DNA of 64,000 bases from Pseudomonas sp. ATCC 13867 (GTDB lineage: Bacteria > Pseudomonadota > Gammaproteobacteria > Pseudomonadales > Pseudomonadaceae), in NCBI RefSeq assembly GCF_000349845.1, contig NC_020829.1:4781001-4845000 (forward strand), given 5' to 3'. The position numbers were made by a program, and so were the translations under genes. Of the stretch, positions 46,095 through 54,047 are shown piece by piece. Position 1 is the stretch's first letter. Each line of letters begins with the position of its first letter. Below the pieces are notes generated by a model, which saw only the letters and a list, made by a program, of their open reading frames with translations, searched no databases and was not told the DNA's origin.

Positions 46095-46825
46095 GGGAGG
46101 GCTCCTTCCAGGCGGAAGCCCGGCTGCCACCCCAGGCGATGGCGGGCCTTGGCCGAACTGACCTCGATGTCCCGCTCGGCCACGTTGTAACAACCACGGA
46201 CGCCCCACTCCAGCGCCAGCAGCGCGGCGCGGGCGGCGTCATCCACATGCACGGCCAGGCGTGGGTCGGGGGCATCGCTGCCGGTACCCGGCCCATACAG
46301 GCGACCGTAGCGCAGTACGATGCCTTCCATCGGCGTGGCGCCGAGCACGGCGGCTTCCAGCGCGGCCACGCCGCCGACACTCACGGCACGGTTGCCGGCG
46401 GCCGCCAGGTCCAGCGGCTGCTCCTCGTGCAACGGCGCCTCGCCCGGTGCATAGGCCCAGGCGATGCTCTGCGCCACCATGCGCTCGGCGCCAGCGGCCA
46501 GGGCAGCGGCCACCAGGTTGGCGGTACCTTCGCGGCGCAGCCGGGCATTGCGCGGGTGGGCGGCAGGCATCTGCGCCGGGTCCAGGCCCGCCGGCAGGTC
46601 GGTGAGCTGATGGATCACCCAGCGTGGCTGGAACGCTCGCAGGGCGTCCTGCAATGCGGCAGCGTCATAGACGTCCAGCACCCTCGCCTGGGCGCCCACC
46701 GCCTCCAGCGCGGCGGCGCGCTGCGGCGAACGGCTGACCGCGAGCACCTGGTAGCCGCGCTCCAGCAGCAGCGGCAGCAGGCGTTTGCCGATGACGCCGC
46801 TGGCGCCGGCGAAGAACACTTTCAT
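46091..46825 (-). CDS. NAD(P)-dependent epimerase/dehydratase-like protein
   Basis: A 244-residue Rossmann-fold protein. The dinucleotide motif GASGVIGKRLLPLLLERG is at residues 6-23, and the central part resembles atypical SDRs. The usual Tyr-x-x-x-Lys is not clear; SIAWAYAPGE may take its position. I start at MKVFFAGASG (46825), although 46831 (MCMKVF) is possible. It overlaps the cupin gene by four bases and is divergent from the FMN reductase gene. Substrate unknown. Confidence 0.78.
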   Translation of the reverse strand: MKVFFAGASGVIGKRLLPLLLERGYQVLAVSRSPQRAAALEAVGAQARVLDVYDAAALQDALRAFQPRWVIHQLTDLPAGLDPAQMPAAHPRNARLRREGTANLVAAALAAGAERMVAQSIAWAYAPGEAPLHEEQPLDLAAAGNRAVSVGGVAALEAAVLGATPMEGIVLRYGRLYGPGTGSDAPDPRLAVHVDDAARAALLALEWGVRGCYNVAERDIEVSSAKARHRLGWQPGFRLEGALP

Positions 46826-47028
46826 GCACATGGTCGACCTCGAAACGGGCGGATGGCTCGGGTGAGTGAAGAATGGGTTCACTCTAGGACCGCCATGCCC
46901 CAGCCCACAGAGCCAAGATCACGCAAACCCACTGGGACATGACGCCAGCACATTTGATCCAGATCCGGGCAGAGCCGCCGCCATCGTCTATAACAAACGG
47001 CTCAATACCCGTTCTTGAAGGAGTCGTC

Positions 47029-47589
47029 ATGAGCCAAGTCTTCGATGTCGCCGTAGTCGTCGGCAGCCTGCGCAAGGAATCCCTCAACCGCAAGATCGCC
47101 AAGGCCTTCGCCGAACTGGCGCCGGCCAACCTGAAGCTGGAAATCGTCGAGATCGGCGATCTGCCGCTGTACAACGAGGAGCACGACACGGGCACCCCGC
47201 CGGCCAGCTACGCTGCCTTCCGCGAGCGCATCGCCCGCGCCGACGCAGTGCTGTTCGTCACCCCGGAATACAACCGCTCGGTGCCCGGCGTGCTGAAGAA
47301 CGCCATCGACGTCGGCTCGCGCCCGTACGGCAAGAGCGCCTGGGGCGGCAAACCCTGCGCCGTGGTCAGCGCATCGCCGGGCGCCATCGGCGGCTTCGGC
47401 GCCAACCATCACCTGCGCCAGTCGCTGGTGTTCCTCAACATGCCGGTACTGCAACAACCCGAGGCCTACCTGGGCGGCGCCGGCAGCTTCTTCGACGAGG
47501 CCGGCAAGCTGTCCGAGAAGACCCAGCCCTTCCTGCAGAGCATCATCGATGCGTTCTCGCGCTGGATCGAACAGAACCAGCCGCGCTGA
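47029..47589 (+). CDS. NADPH-dependent FMN reductase (ChrR/SsuE-like)
   Basis: A 186-residue flavodoxin-fold reductase. The FMN phosphate loop is VVGSLRKESLNRKIAKAF and the isoalloxazine-binding segment is TPEYNRSVPGVLKNAIDVGSRP, both typical of the ChrR/YieF quinone- and azo-reductase group. It reduces quinones or other electrophiles with NAD(P)H. The ATG at 47029 follows GAAGGAG. Confidence 0.92.
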   Translation: MSQVFDVAVVVGSLRKESLNRKIAKAFAELAPANLKLEIVEIGDLPLYNEEHDTGTPPASYAAFRERIARADAVLFVTPEYNRSVPGVLKNAIDVGSRPYGKSAWGGKPCAVVSASPGAIGGFGANHHLRQSLVFLNMPVLQQPEAYLGGAGSFFDEAGKLSEKTQPFLQSIIDAFSRWIEQNQPR

Positions 47590-47624
47590 TCCCCAGGAGC
47601 CGGCCCAGGAGCCGGCTCTCGTGA

Positions 47625-47927
47625 TCACTCCTCCAGCAGGCGCGCCAGGCGCTGGCGCAGGTAGCGGTTCTCCGCGCGCAGTTCGTCCACCTCGTCCAGC
47701 AGGCGCAACGCCAGGGCGATGCCCGGCCAGTCCAGCTCGAACTCGCGGCGCAGCCGGACCGCGCGGCGCACCACGCTGACCGCCTGGTAATCGAAGAGCC
47801 AATGCCCGGCGCGCTGTTCGCGGGGCTCCACGATACCCACCTCGACGATCTCGACGAGCACGTCGCGGGGGAGGTTCACCGACTGGCAGAGCTCGTCGAG
47901 GTCCACCACCATCACTGTCGTCGTCAT
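47625..47927 (-). CDS. cbpM: Chaperone modulator CbpM
   Basis: A 100-residue MerR-like helical protein that binds the J-domain of CbpA and restrains it. Its features include the N-terminal [27 protein letters not shown] and a C-terminal leucine-rich coiled segment ([23 protein letters not shown]). It overlaps the end of cbpA by four bases (ATGA-like) and is co-translated with it. The pair is the usual arrangement. Confidence 0.92.
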   Translation of the reverse strand: MTTTVMVVDLDELCQSVNLPRDVLVEIVEVGIVEPREQRAGHWLFDYQAVSVVRRAVRLRREFELDWPGIALALRLLDEVDELRAENRYLRQRLARLLEE

Positions 47928-48892
47928 GCGCGTTTACCCCAATCGGCACGGGGGTCGAAGGCCGCCTTGGCAGCCAGTTCTTCCCAGAGTTTGCGGGTCG
48001 CTTCGTCCGCCGTCTTCGGCATCACCACCTTGAGCACCGCATAGAGATCGCCGGCGGCGGCCTCGCCCTTGTTCGGCAGGCCCTTGCCCTTGATGCGCAG
48101 GCGCTGGCCGGCCTGGCTGTTGGCCGGGATGCCGAGGTTGATCCGCCCGCCCAGCGTGGGCACTTCCACCTTGGCGCCGAGCGCCGCTTCCCACGGTGCC
48201 ACCGGCACGGTGACGACGAGGTCGCGGCCATCGACGTCGAACACCGGGTGCGGCACCAGGCGGATCGCCAGGTACAGGTCGCCCGCCGGCCCGCCGTTGA
48301 TGCCCGGCGCGCCCTGCCCCTTGAGGCGGATGCGTTCGCCGTCGGCGGTGCCCACGGGGATCTTCACGTTCAGCGTCTTGTTCTGCGGCGGCAGCTTGCG
48401 GCCGTACTCATCGAAGCTGGGCAGGCTGAAGCTGATCGGCCGGCTGTCCCCGGAAAGGGTTTCCTCGAGGAACAGCGGGACTTCCATCTCCACATCCTGG
48501 CCACGGTGGGCCTGCGGCTGGCGCGCACCGCCGAAGCCACCGTGGGAGCCGCCGGCGCGGGCACCGAAGATCTGCTCGAAGAAGTCACTGAAGTCCTGCT
48601 CGTGCCCCGGCGACGGGCCGTCGAAACCACCGCGCGGCTGCCAGCCGGGCGGCGCCTCGAATTGCGGCCCCTGCGCGCCGTACTTGCGCAGTTCGTCGTA
48701 CTCGGCGCGCTTCTCCGGGCTCTTCAGCACTTCGTAGGCCTCGGAGACTTCCTTGAAGTGCGTCTCGGCGTCCGGCTCCTTGCTGACGTCCGGGTGGTAC
48801 TTGCGCGCGAGCTTGCGGTAGGCAGTCTTGATCGCCTTCTCGTCCGCCTCGGGCTCGACCCCGAGCGCGGCGTAATAGTCCTTGAATTCCAT
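47924..48892 (-). CDS. cbpA: DnaJ-like co-chaperone CbpA
   Basis: A 322-residue Hsp40. Residues 1-70 are the J-domain ([20 protein letters not shown]..., HPD at residues 33-35). A glycine-rich linker (about 75-125) lacks the zinc-finger cysteines of DnaJ. The C-terminal part has the two DnaJ substrate-binding domains ([45 protein letters not shown]). It starts at 48892. It cooperates with DnaK and is held by CbpM from the next gene. Confidence 0.94.
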   Translation of the reverse strand: MEFKDYYAALGVEPEADEKAIKTAYRKLARKYHPDVSKEPDAETHFKEVSEAYEVLKSPEKRAEYDELRKYGAQGPQFEAPPGWQPRGGFDGPSPGHEQDFSDFFEQIFGARAGGSHGGFGGARQPQAHRGQDVEMEVPLFLEETLSGDSRPISFSLPSFDEYGRKLPPQNKTLNVKIPVGTADGERIRLKGQGAPGINGGPAGDLYLAIRLVPHPVFDVDGRDLVVTVPVAPWEAALGAKVEVPTLGGRINLGIPANSQAGQRLRIKGKGLPNKGEAAAGDLYAVLKVVMPKTADEATRKLWEELAAKAAFDPRADWGKRA

Positions 48893-49148
48893 CGATCTCC
48901 TCACATGCGTTGGACCTGTCGGCGCCTGGGACACGGGGGATTCGCGCGGGCAGCCGGAGCCGCTGCGCGCACTGCGAGGCGAACAGGTGGAAAAAACGGG
49001 CTTCTGCGACAACAGATGGAGTCGCGGCGCCGGCTTTTCAACACTGCCTGCAAGCCTAGACGCTGATCCTGCATCGCGGTCGCCGGGACGCCTTGATGCC
49101 GGTCATGGCATAGTCGTCTTCTGGATTAATCGCCGCCCTGGATAGGCC

Positions 49149-50579
49149 ATGACCGCGCCCTTCGATTCGTTGCGCCAACCGCTGGACCCGAGCCATGAAC
49201 TGCCGATCTACCGCCAGCTCTACGAGCGAATCCGCGATGCCATCACCCGTGGTGCGTTGCGCCCCGGCGAACGCGTACCGCCGGTGCGCGGGCTGGCCGG
49301 CGAACTGGGCGTGGCGCGCGGCACGGTGGAGCTGGCCTACCAGTTGCTGACCAGCGAGGGCTACCTGCTGGCGCGTGGGCCGGCGGGCACCGTGGTCTCA
49401 CCGCAACTGGCGGGGCGTAGCAGTGCCCCGCCGCCCATCCGGGTCGATCCGGCGACGGTAGAACGCAGCCTACCCGGCCTGATCGCCCACGGCCCGATCC
49501 TGCGACCGTTCCAGCTCGGCGTGCCGGCGCTGGATGCCTTCCCCCGCGCGCTCTGGGCGCGCCTGTGCGCACGCCGTCTGCGCCAGCAGAGCGCGTCCAT
49601 GCTGGCCTACCCGGAGCCTTGCGGCTACGGGCCGCTGCGCGAGGCGGTCGCCGGTTACCTGGGCGTCTCTCGCGGCATCGTCTGCGCCCCGGAGCAGGTA
49701 TTCATCTGCGCCGGCTATCAGGGCGCGCTGGACCTGATCAGCCGCACCCTGCTCGAACCCGGCCAGCGCTTCTGGCACGAAGACCCCGGCTACCCGCGCG
49801 GCCGCGAACTGCTGCGCCGGGCCGGCGGCGTGCCGGTACCCATCGCGGTGGACGCCGATGGCCTGCGCGTGGAAGACGGTATCGCCCGCGCACCGGAGGC
49901 GCGCTTCGCCCTGGTCACACCGTCGCAGCAAAGCCCCACCGGTGTCGCCCTCAGCCTGCCGCGCCGCCTGGCCCTGCTGGACTGGGCAGCCAGCAGAGGC
50001 GCGTGGATCGTCGAGGACGACTACGACAGCGAGTACCGCTACGCCGGCTTCCCGCTGCCGGCGCTGAAAAGCCTCGACCGTGCTGGCCGCGTTCTCTACA
50101 CCGGCACCTTCAGCAAGGTGCTCTACCCCGCCCTGCGCCTGGGCTATCTGGTGGTGCCGGCAGAACGGGTGGAGGACTTCGTGCGCACCCAGCAGGTGTT
50201 TTCCTCCGGCTGCGCGGAGCTGCTGCAGGCGACCCTGTGCGACTTCATGCAGGAAGGCCACTTCGCCCGCCACCTCAAGCGCACCCGCACACTCTACGCC
50301 CGGCGCCGCCAGTGGCTGCGCAGCGCGCTGGAAGAACGTCTCGGCGAGCGTCTGCGCTTCGCCGACACGCCCGGCGGCCTGCACCTGATCGGCACGCTGG
50401 ACCAGGACGACCTCGCCGTCGCCCACCGCGCCCATGCCGAGGGCCTCGGCCTGCAGGCGCTGAACGCCTGGTGCGTCGAGGCCAGGCGCGAGCCGGCGCT
50501 GATCATGAGCTTCACCAACGTCACCGACGAACAGCTCGCCGGGCGCCTGGCAGAGCGGCTGGCGCCCCTGCTCGGCTGA
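49149..50579 (+). CDS. MocR-type GntR regulator with aminotransferase domain (PdxR-like)
   Basis: A 476-residue protein. Residues 15-85 are a GntR helix-turn-helix (LYERIRDAITRGALRPGERVPPVRGLAGELGVARGTVELAYQLL), and residues about 115-476 are a fold type I aminotransferase domain. The PLP lysine is in TGTFSKVLYPALRLGYLV, and YNPTHQ-type 'TPSQQSPTG' and DDYDSEYRY are present. MocR proteins sense PLP or an amino acid bound to it. The target is unknown. It is divergent from cbpA. Confidence 0.88.
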   Translation: MTAPFDSLRQPLDPSHELPIYRQLYERIRDAITRGALRPGERVPPVRGLAGELGVARGTVELAYQLLTSEGYLLARGPAGTVVSPQLAGRSSAPPPIRVDPATVERSLPGLIAHGPILRPFQLGVPALDAFPRALWARLCARRLRQQSASMLAYPEPCGYGPLREAVAGYLGVSRGIVCAPEQVFICAGYQGALDLISRTLLEPGQRFWHEDPGYPRGRELLRRAGGVPVPIAVDADGLRVEDGIARAPEARFALVTPSQQSPTGVALSLPRRLALLDWAASRGAWIVEDDYDSEYRYAGFPLPALKSLDRAGRVLYTGTFSKVLYPALRLGYLVVPAERVEDFVRTQQVFSSGCAELLQATLCDFMQEGHFARHLKRTRTLYARRRQWLRSALEERLGERLRFADTPGGLHLIGTLDQDDLAVAHRAHAEGLGLQALNAWCVEARREPALIMSFTNVTDEQLAGRLAERLAPLLG

Positions 50580-50615
50580 AGCTCTCTGGCGACGCAATAG
50601 TGTCCGGCACGTCCC

Positions 50616-50686
50616 GTTCGCGAGCAAGCTCGCTCCTACGAAGGGCATGCCGGTGTTCCCCTGTAGGAGCGAGCTTGCTCGCGAAC
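50616..50686. repeat. REP doublet in outward orientation
   Basis: The order is reversed here: CGCGAGCAAGCTCGCTCCTAC comes first and GTAGGAGCGAGCTTGCTCG second, with a 23-base spacer, so the GTAGG ends face each other. All the other complete doublets are the other way round. Confidence 0.85.
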
Positions 50687-50815
50687 CGACTCGGCCAAAT
50701 CACCGATGGGTCCCTTGCTAGCCGCCAGAAAAAGCCTTTGGCGCCCCTGTTCGGCTGATTCCGGGGCGTGTGCCGGTCAATACCTCCGATGGCGAAAATT
50801 GACCGGCACTCAACG

Positions 50816-50829
50816 TTGACCGAGGTCAA
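50816..50829. promoter_or_regulatory. FNR/Anr-type palindrome upstream of nrdD
   Basis: TTGACCGAGGTCAA is a perfect 14-base palindrome of the FNR/Anr/Dnr layout (TTGAy-N4-rTCAA), 87 bases before the nrdD start. A wider inverted pair, AATTGACC at 50797-50804 and GGTCAATT at 50824-50831, overlaps it. Anaerobic activation of the class III reductase by Anr or Dnr would make sense. The rest of the 336-base gap between 50580 and 50915 holds the REP doublet and the NrdR-like boxes. Confidence 0.65.
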
Positions 50830-50858
50830 TTTCCCTACGGACGATGCCGTTAGATTCC

Positions 50859-50905
50859 CACAACATCTTGTTGTCTTGAATAACTCGAGACACAGCATGT
50901 TGTGG
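50859..50905. promoter_or_regulatory. Pair of NrdR-box-like palindromes before nrdD
   Basis: ACAACATCTTGTTGT (50860-50874) is an inverted repeat, and CACAGCATGTTGTG (50891-50904) is a second, less perfect one. Their centres lie about 31 bases apart, three helical turns, the spacing of paired NrdR boxes in RNR promoters. They resemble the loose NrdR consensus CACA-N-TATA-type rather than match it exactly. NrdR represses all RNR operons in pseudomonads. Confidence 0.55.
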
Positions 50906-50915
50906 AATCAAGCCA

Positions 50916-52940
50916 ATGCCCCTGACACGGACCGCCCCTCTTCCCGCCAGTCTGCGCAAACGCAACGGCGCCTCTGCTGCCTTCGATGCCAGCAAGATCG
51001 AACGCGCCATTGCCGCCGCCGGTGAGGCCAGCGGCGAGTTCACCGCGCCCCACGCCGGGGAGCTGACCCGTCGCGTGCTGGCCCGCCTGCCGGCCCGGAA
51101 CGACCTGGACGTGGAGCAGGTGCAGGACGTCGTCGAGCGCGCCCTGATGGAAGCCGGCCACTACCCCACCGCACGCGCCTACATCGTCTACCGCGAACGC
51201 CACGGCCGCCTGCGCCGCGAGCGCAAGACGCTGGTGGACGTCGCCGCGTCGATGAACGAATACCTGTCGCGGGAGGACTGGCGGGTGCGCGCCAACGCCA
51301 ACCAGGGCTATTCCCTGGGCGGGCTGATCCTCAACGTGTCCGGCAAGGTCACCGCCAACTACTGGCTGGACGAGGTCTACAGCGAAGGCATCGCCGTCGC
51401 CCACCGCGAAGCCGACCTGCACATCCACGACCTCGACATGCTCGCCGGCTACTGCGCCGGCTGGTCGCTGCGCACCCTGCTCAGCGAGGGCCTGAACGGC
51501 GTGCCGGGGCGGGTCGAAGCCGGGCCGCCGAAGCACCTGTCCAGCGCGCTGGGGCAGATGGTCAACTTCCTCGGCACCCTGCAGAACGAGTGGGCCGGCG
51601 CCCAGGCCTTCAGCTCCTTCGACACCTACCTGGCGCCCTACGTGCGCAACGACAGCCTGAGTTATCAACAGGTGCGCCAGGCGCTGCAGGAGTTCATCTA
51701 CAACCTCAACGTGCCCTCGCGCTGGGGCACCCAGACGCCCTTCACCAACCTGACCTTCGACTGGGTCTGCCCGGAAGACCTGCGCGAGCAGATTCCCTAC
51801 GTCGGCGGAGTGGAAATGCCCTTCGCCTATGGCGAGCTGCAGGCCGAGATGGACCTGATCAACCGCGCCTACATCGAGGTGATGCAGGCCGGCGACGCCC
51901 ACGGCCGGGTGTTCACCTTCCCGATCCCGACCTACAACATCACCCACGACTTCCCCTGGGACAGCGACAACGCCACGCGCCTCTTCGAGATGACCGCGCG
52001 CTACGGCCTGCCGTACTTCCAGAACTTCCTCAACTCGGACATGCAGCCCAACCAGGTGCGCTCCATGTGCTGCCGCCTGCAACTGGACGTGCGCGAGTTG
52101 CTCAAGCGCGGCAACGGGCTGTTCGGCTCGGCGGAGCAGACCGGCTCGCTGGGCGTGGTGACCATCAACTGCGGGCGTCTGGGCTATCGCCATCGCGGCG
52201 ATCTGGTCGGCCTCTACCGGCAGCTCGACTATCTGCTGGAACTGGCCTTCGACAGCCTGGAGGTCAAGCGCAAGGTCATCCAGCAGCACATGGACGCCGG
52301 GCTCTACCCCTATACCAAGCGCTACCTGGGCACCCTGCGCAACCACTTCTCCACCATCGGCGTGAACGGCCTGCACGAGATGCTGCGCAACTTCACCGAG
52401 GACCGCGAAGGCCTGCACACCGAGGCCGGCCGGCAGATGGCGCTGGAGTTGCTGGACCATGTGCGGGCGCGGCTGGTGCGCTTCCAGGAGGACAGCGGGC
52501 ACCTCTACAACCTCGAGGCCACGCCCGCCGAAGGCACCACCTACCGCTTCGCCCGCGAGGACCAGAAACGCCACCCGGACATCCTCCAGGCCGGCACACC
52601 GGAAGCGCCCTACTACACCAACTCGTCACAGCTGCCGGTAGGCCTCACCGACGACCCGTTCGAGGCCCTCGAGCTGCAGGACGCCCTGCAATGCAAATAC
52701 ACCGGGGGCACGGTGCTGCACCTGTACATGGCCGAGCGCATTTCCAGCGCCGAGGCCTGCAAGACCCTCGTGCGTACCGCCCTCGGGCGCTTCCGCCTGC
52801 CCTACCTGACGGTGACGCCGACCTTCTCCATCTGCCCCGTGCACGGCTACCTCGCCGGCGAGCACGAGTTCTGCCCCAGGTGCGACGAAGCCGCGTTGCA
52901 GAAAGCCGCGACCAAGAGCTGCGGCGGCTGTGGCGGCTGA
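50916..52940 (+). CDS. nrdD: Anaerobic ribonucleoside-triphosphate reductase without glycyl-radical domain
   Basis: A 674-residue class III ribonucleotide reductase large chain. Residues 12-100 are an ATP-cone; Cys180 (AGYCAGWSL) and Cys385/386 (RSMCCRLQL) lie in positions of active-site cysteines of the ten-stranded barrel. Near the end are the metal-binding residues Cys640, His643, Cys653 and Cys656 (CPVH and CPRC). The usual glycyl-radical segment (RVxGY ... FNAGK) that should follow is missing: the protein ends in SCGGCGG. That segment is encoded by the next gene. The start at 50916 matches the family N-terminus. Confidence 0.93.
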   Translation: MPLTRTAPLPASLRKRNGASAAFDASKIERAIAAAGEASGEFTAPHAGELTRRVLARLPARNDLDVEQVQDVVERALMEAGHYPTARAYIVYRERHGRLRRERKTLVDVAASMNEYLSREDWRVRANANQGYSLGGLILNVSGKVTANYWLDEVYSEGIAVAHREADLHIHDLDMLAGYCAGWSLRTLLSEGLNGVPGRVEAGPPKHLSSALGQMVNFLGTLQNEWAGAQAFSSFDTYLAPYVRNDSLSYQQVRQALQEFIYNLNVPSRWGTQTPFTNLTFDWVCPEDLREQIPYVGGVEMPFAYGELQAEMDLINRAYIEVMQAGDAHGRVFTFPIPTYNITHDFPWDSDNATRLFEMTARYGLPYFQNFLNSDMQPNQVRSMCCRLQLDVRELLKRGNGLFGSAEQTGSLGVVTINCGRLGYRHRGDLVGLYRQLDYLLELAFDSLEVKRKVIQQHMDAGLYPYTKRYLGTLRNHFSTIGVNGLHEMLRNFTEDREGLHTEAGRQMALELLDHVRARLVRFQEDSGHLYNLEATPAEGTTYRFAREDQKRHPDILQAGTPEAPYYTNSSQLPVGLTDDPFEALELQDALQCKYTGGTVLHLYMAERISSAEACKTLVRTALGRFRLPYLTVTPTFSICPVHGYLAGEHEFCPRCDEAALQKAATKSCGGCGG

Positions 52941-52980
52941 TTCCCCTTTCACTTTCATCCACGCAAAAGGAGCACTACCG

Positions 52981-53127
52981 ATGACCGCGAACCAACTGCC
53001 CGAAAGCCAGCGCCAACGCTGCGAGGTATGGACCCGCGTGATGGGCTATCACCGCCCGGTGACGGCATTCAACGCCGGCAAGCAATCCGAGCACCGCGAA
53101 CGCCGTCACTTCCGCGAGACGCGATGA
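52981..53127 (+). CDS. Detached glycyl-radical domain of class III ribonucleotide reductase
   Basis: A 48-residue peptide: after a short N-terminus come CEVWTRVMGYHRPV and FNAGKQSEHRERRHF. This is the C-terminal glycyl-radical domain of NrdD; E. coli NrdD ends with RVCGYLG and FNAGKQEEVKRR in the same order. The radical glycine would be Gly22. AAAGGAGC lies 8-12 bases before the ATG, so it is translated on its own. It is in another frame and 40 bases beyond the nrdD stop, so it is not a simple frameshift. Its stop overlaps nrdG (ATGA). It would have to join NrdD for activity. Confidence 0.85.
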   Translation: MTANQLPESQRQRCEVWTRVMGYHRPVTAFNAGKQSEHRERRHFRETR

Positions 53128-53822
53128 GCAGTGTGCTCAGGGTCGGGGGCCTCGTGCCCCTGACCACCCTCGACTATCCCGGCCTGCTCGCCTGCGTGCT
53201 GTTCTGCCAGGGCTGCGCCTGGCGCTGCCGCTACTGCCACAACCCGGAGCTGATTCCGCCGCGCGGCGAAGCGGAGATCCACTGGGACGACATCCTGGCC
53301 TTCCTGCGACGACGCCAGGGCCTGTTGCAGGCAGTGGTGTTCAGCGGCGGTGAGGCGACGCTGCAAGCCGCGCTGCCGAGTGCGATGGCCAGCGTGCACG
53401 AACTGGGTTTCCGCACGGGCCTGCACAGCGCCGGCATCCGCCCGGACGCCTTCTCGCGGGCGCTGCCCCATGCCGACTGGGTCGGCTTCGACGTGAAGGG
53501 ACTGGCCGAGGACATGGATGCGATCACCGGCGTCAAACGCAGCGGGCCCGCCAACTGGCGCAGCCTGGAGCTGTTGCTGGAGAGCGGCGTTGGCTACGAG
53601 TGCCGCACGACTGTGCACTGGCAATTGTTCGACTTGGAGCGCCTGCGCCAACTGGCGACGCAGTTACGCGGCAGGGGAGTGGAAAACTTCGTCGTGCAGT
53701 TGGCTCGCAGTGGTCGGCAGCTCGATCCCGAACTGATCGCCACGCCGGCGCCCCAAGGCGCCATCGATCTCTGGCGGGAGCTTTATGCGCTGTTTCCATC
53801 CTTCGAACTGCGTGATGCCTGA
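53124..53822 (+). CDS. nrdG: Anaerobic RNR activating enzyme (radical SAM)
   Basis: A 232-residue radical-SAM enzyme with the cluster motif CAWRCRYC (about residues 31-38, CxxxCxxC), followed by FSGGEATLQ, the SAM-binding GGE motif. It generates the glycyl radical in class III reductase by taking a hydrogen from the glycine. The ATG at 53124 overlaps the stop of the small glycyl-radical gene, so the substrate peptide and its activase are translationally coupled. It is closer in size to the NrdG of the larger subgroup than to the 154-residue E. coli NrdG. Confidence 0.92.
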   Translation: MSSVLRVGGLVPLTTLDYPGLLACVLFCQGCAWRCRYCHNPELIPPRGEAEIHWDDILAFLRRRQGLLQAVVFSGGEATLQAALPSAMASVHELGFRTGLHSAGIRPDAFSRALPHADWVGFDVKGLAEDMDAITGVKRSGPANWRSLELLLESGVGYECRTTVHWQLFDLERLRQLATQLRGRGVENFVVQLARSGRQLDPELIATPAPQGAIDLWRELYALFPSFELRDA

Positions 53823-53838
53823 ACGCCAGTGTTCCCTT

Positions 53839-53991
53839 GCAGGAGCGGGCCATGCCCGCGATCGCGCGCATGGCGCGCTCCTACAATTCAACTCCGCCTC
53901 AAGCGCTTTTGTAGGAGCGAGCTTGCTCGCGAACCAGGCTCCGCTGCGGAAGCTGTTCGCGAGCAAGGGCTAGGCGCCCCCTCGGTCCTAC
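53839..53991. repeat. Two REP-type elements, the second with an inserted segment
   Basis: Left (53839-53884): GCAGGAGCGGGCCATGCCCG ... GCGCGCTCCTAC, a diverged doublet. Right (53911-53991): a normal left unit GTAGGAGCGAGCTTGCTCG followed by a right unit in which GCGAGCAA is joined to GGGCTAGGCGCCCC and then CTCGGTCCTAC, so about 14 bases are inserted, as at 42602-42683. Confidence 0.8.
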
Positions 53992-53998
53992 GAAGAGC

Positions 53999-54025
53999 AA
54001 AAAGCCCCGCCGAGGCGGGGCTTTT
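53999..54025. terminator. Bidirectional terminator between nrdG and speA
   Basis: AGCCCCGCC and GGCGGGGCT form a stem with AAAAA on one side and TTTT on the other. It works for nrdG on the plus strand and for speA on the minus strand. Confidence 0.9.
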
Positions 54026-54047
54026 GCTTACGCGAACCGGCGATCCA

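Noticed and set aside
52941..52980. A simple frameshift separating nrdD from its C-terminus
   Set aside because: The nrdD chain ends in its own stop after an extra cysteine tail, there are 40 non-coding bases with a ribosome site, and the small gene has an added N-terminus and its own start. One base change would not rejoin them neatly.
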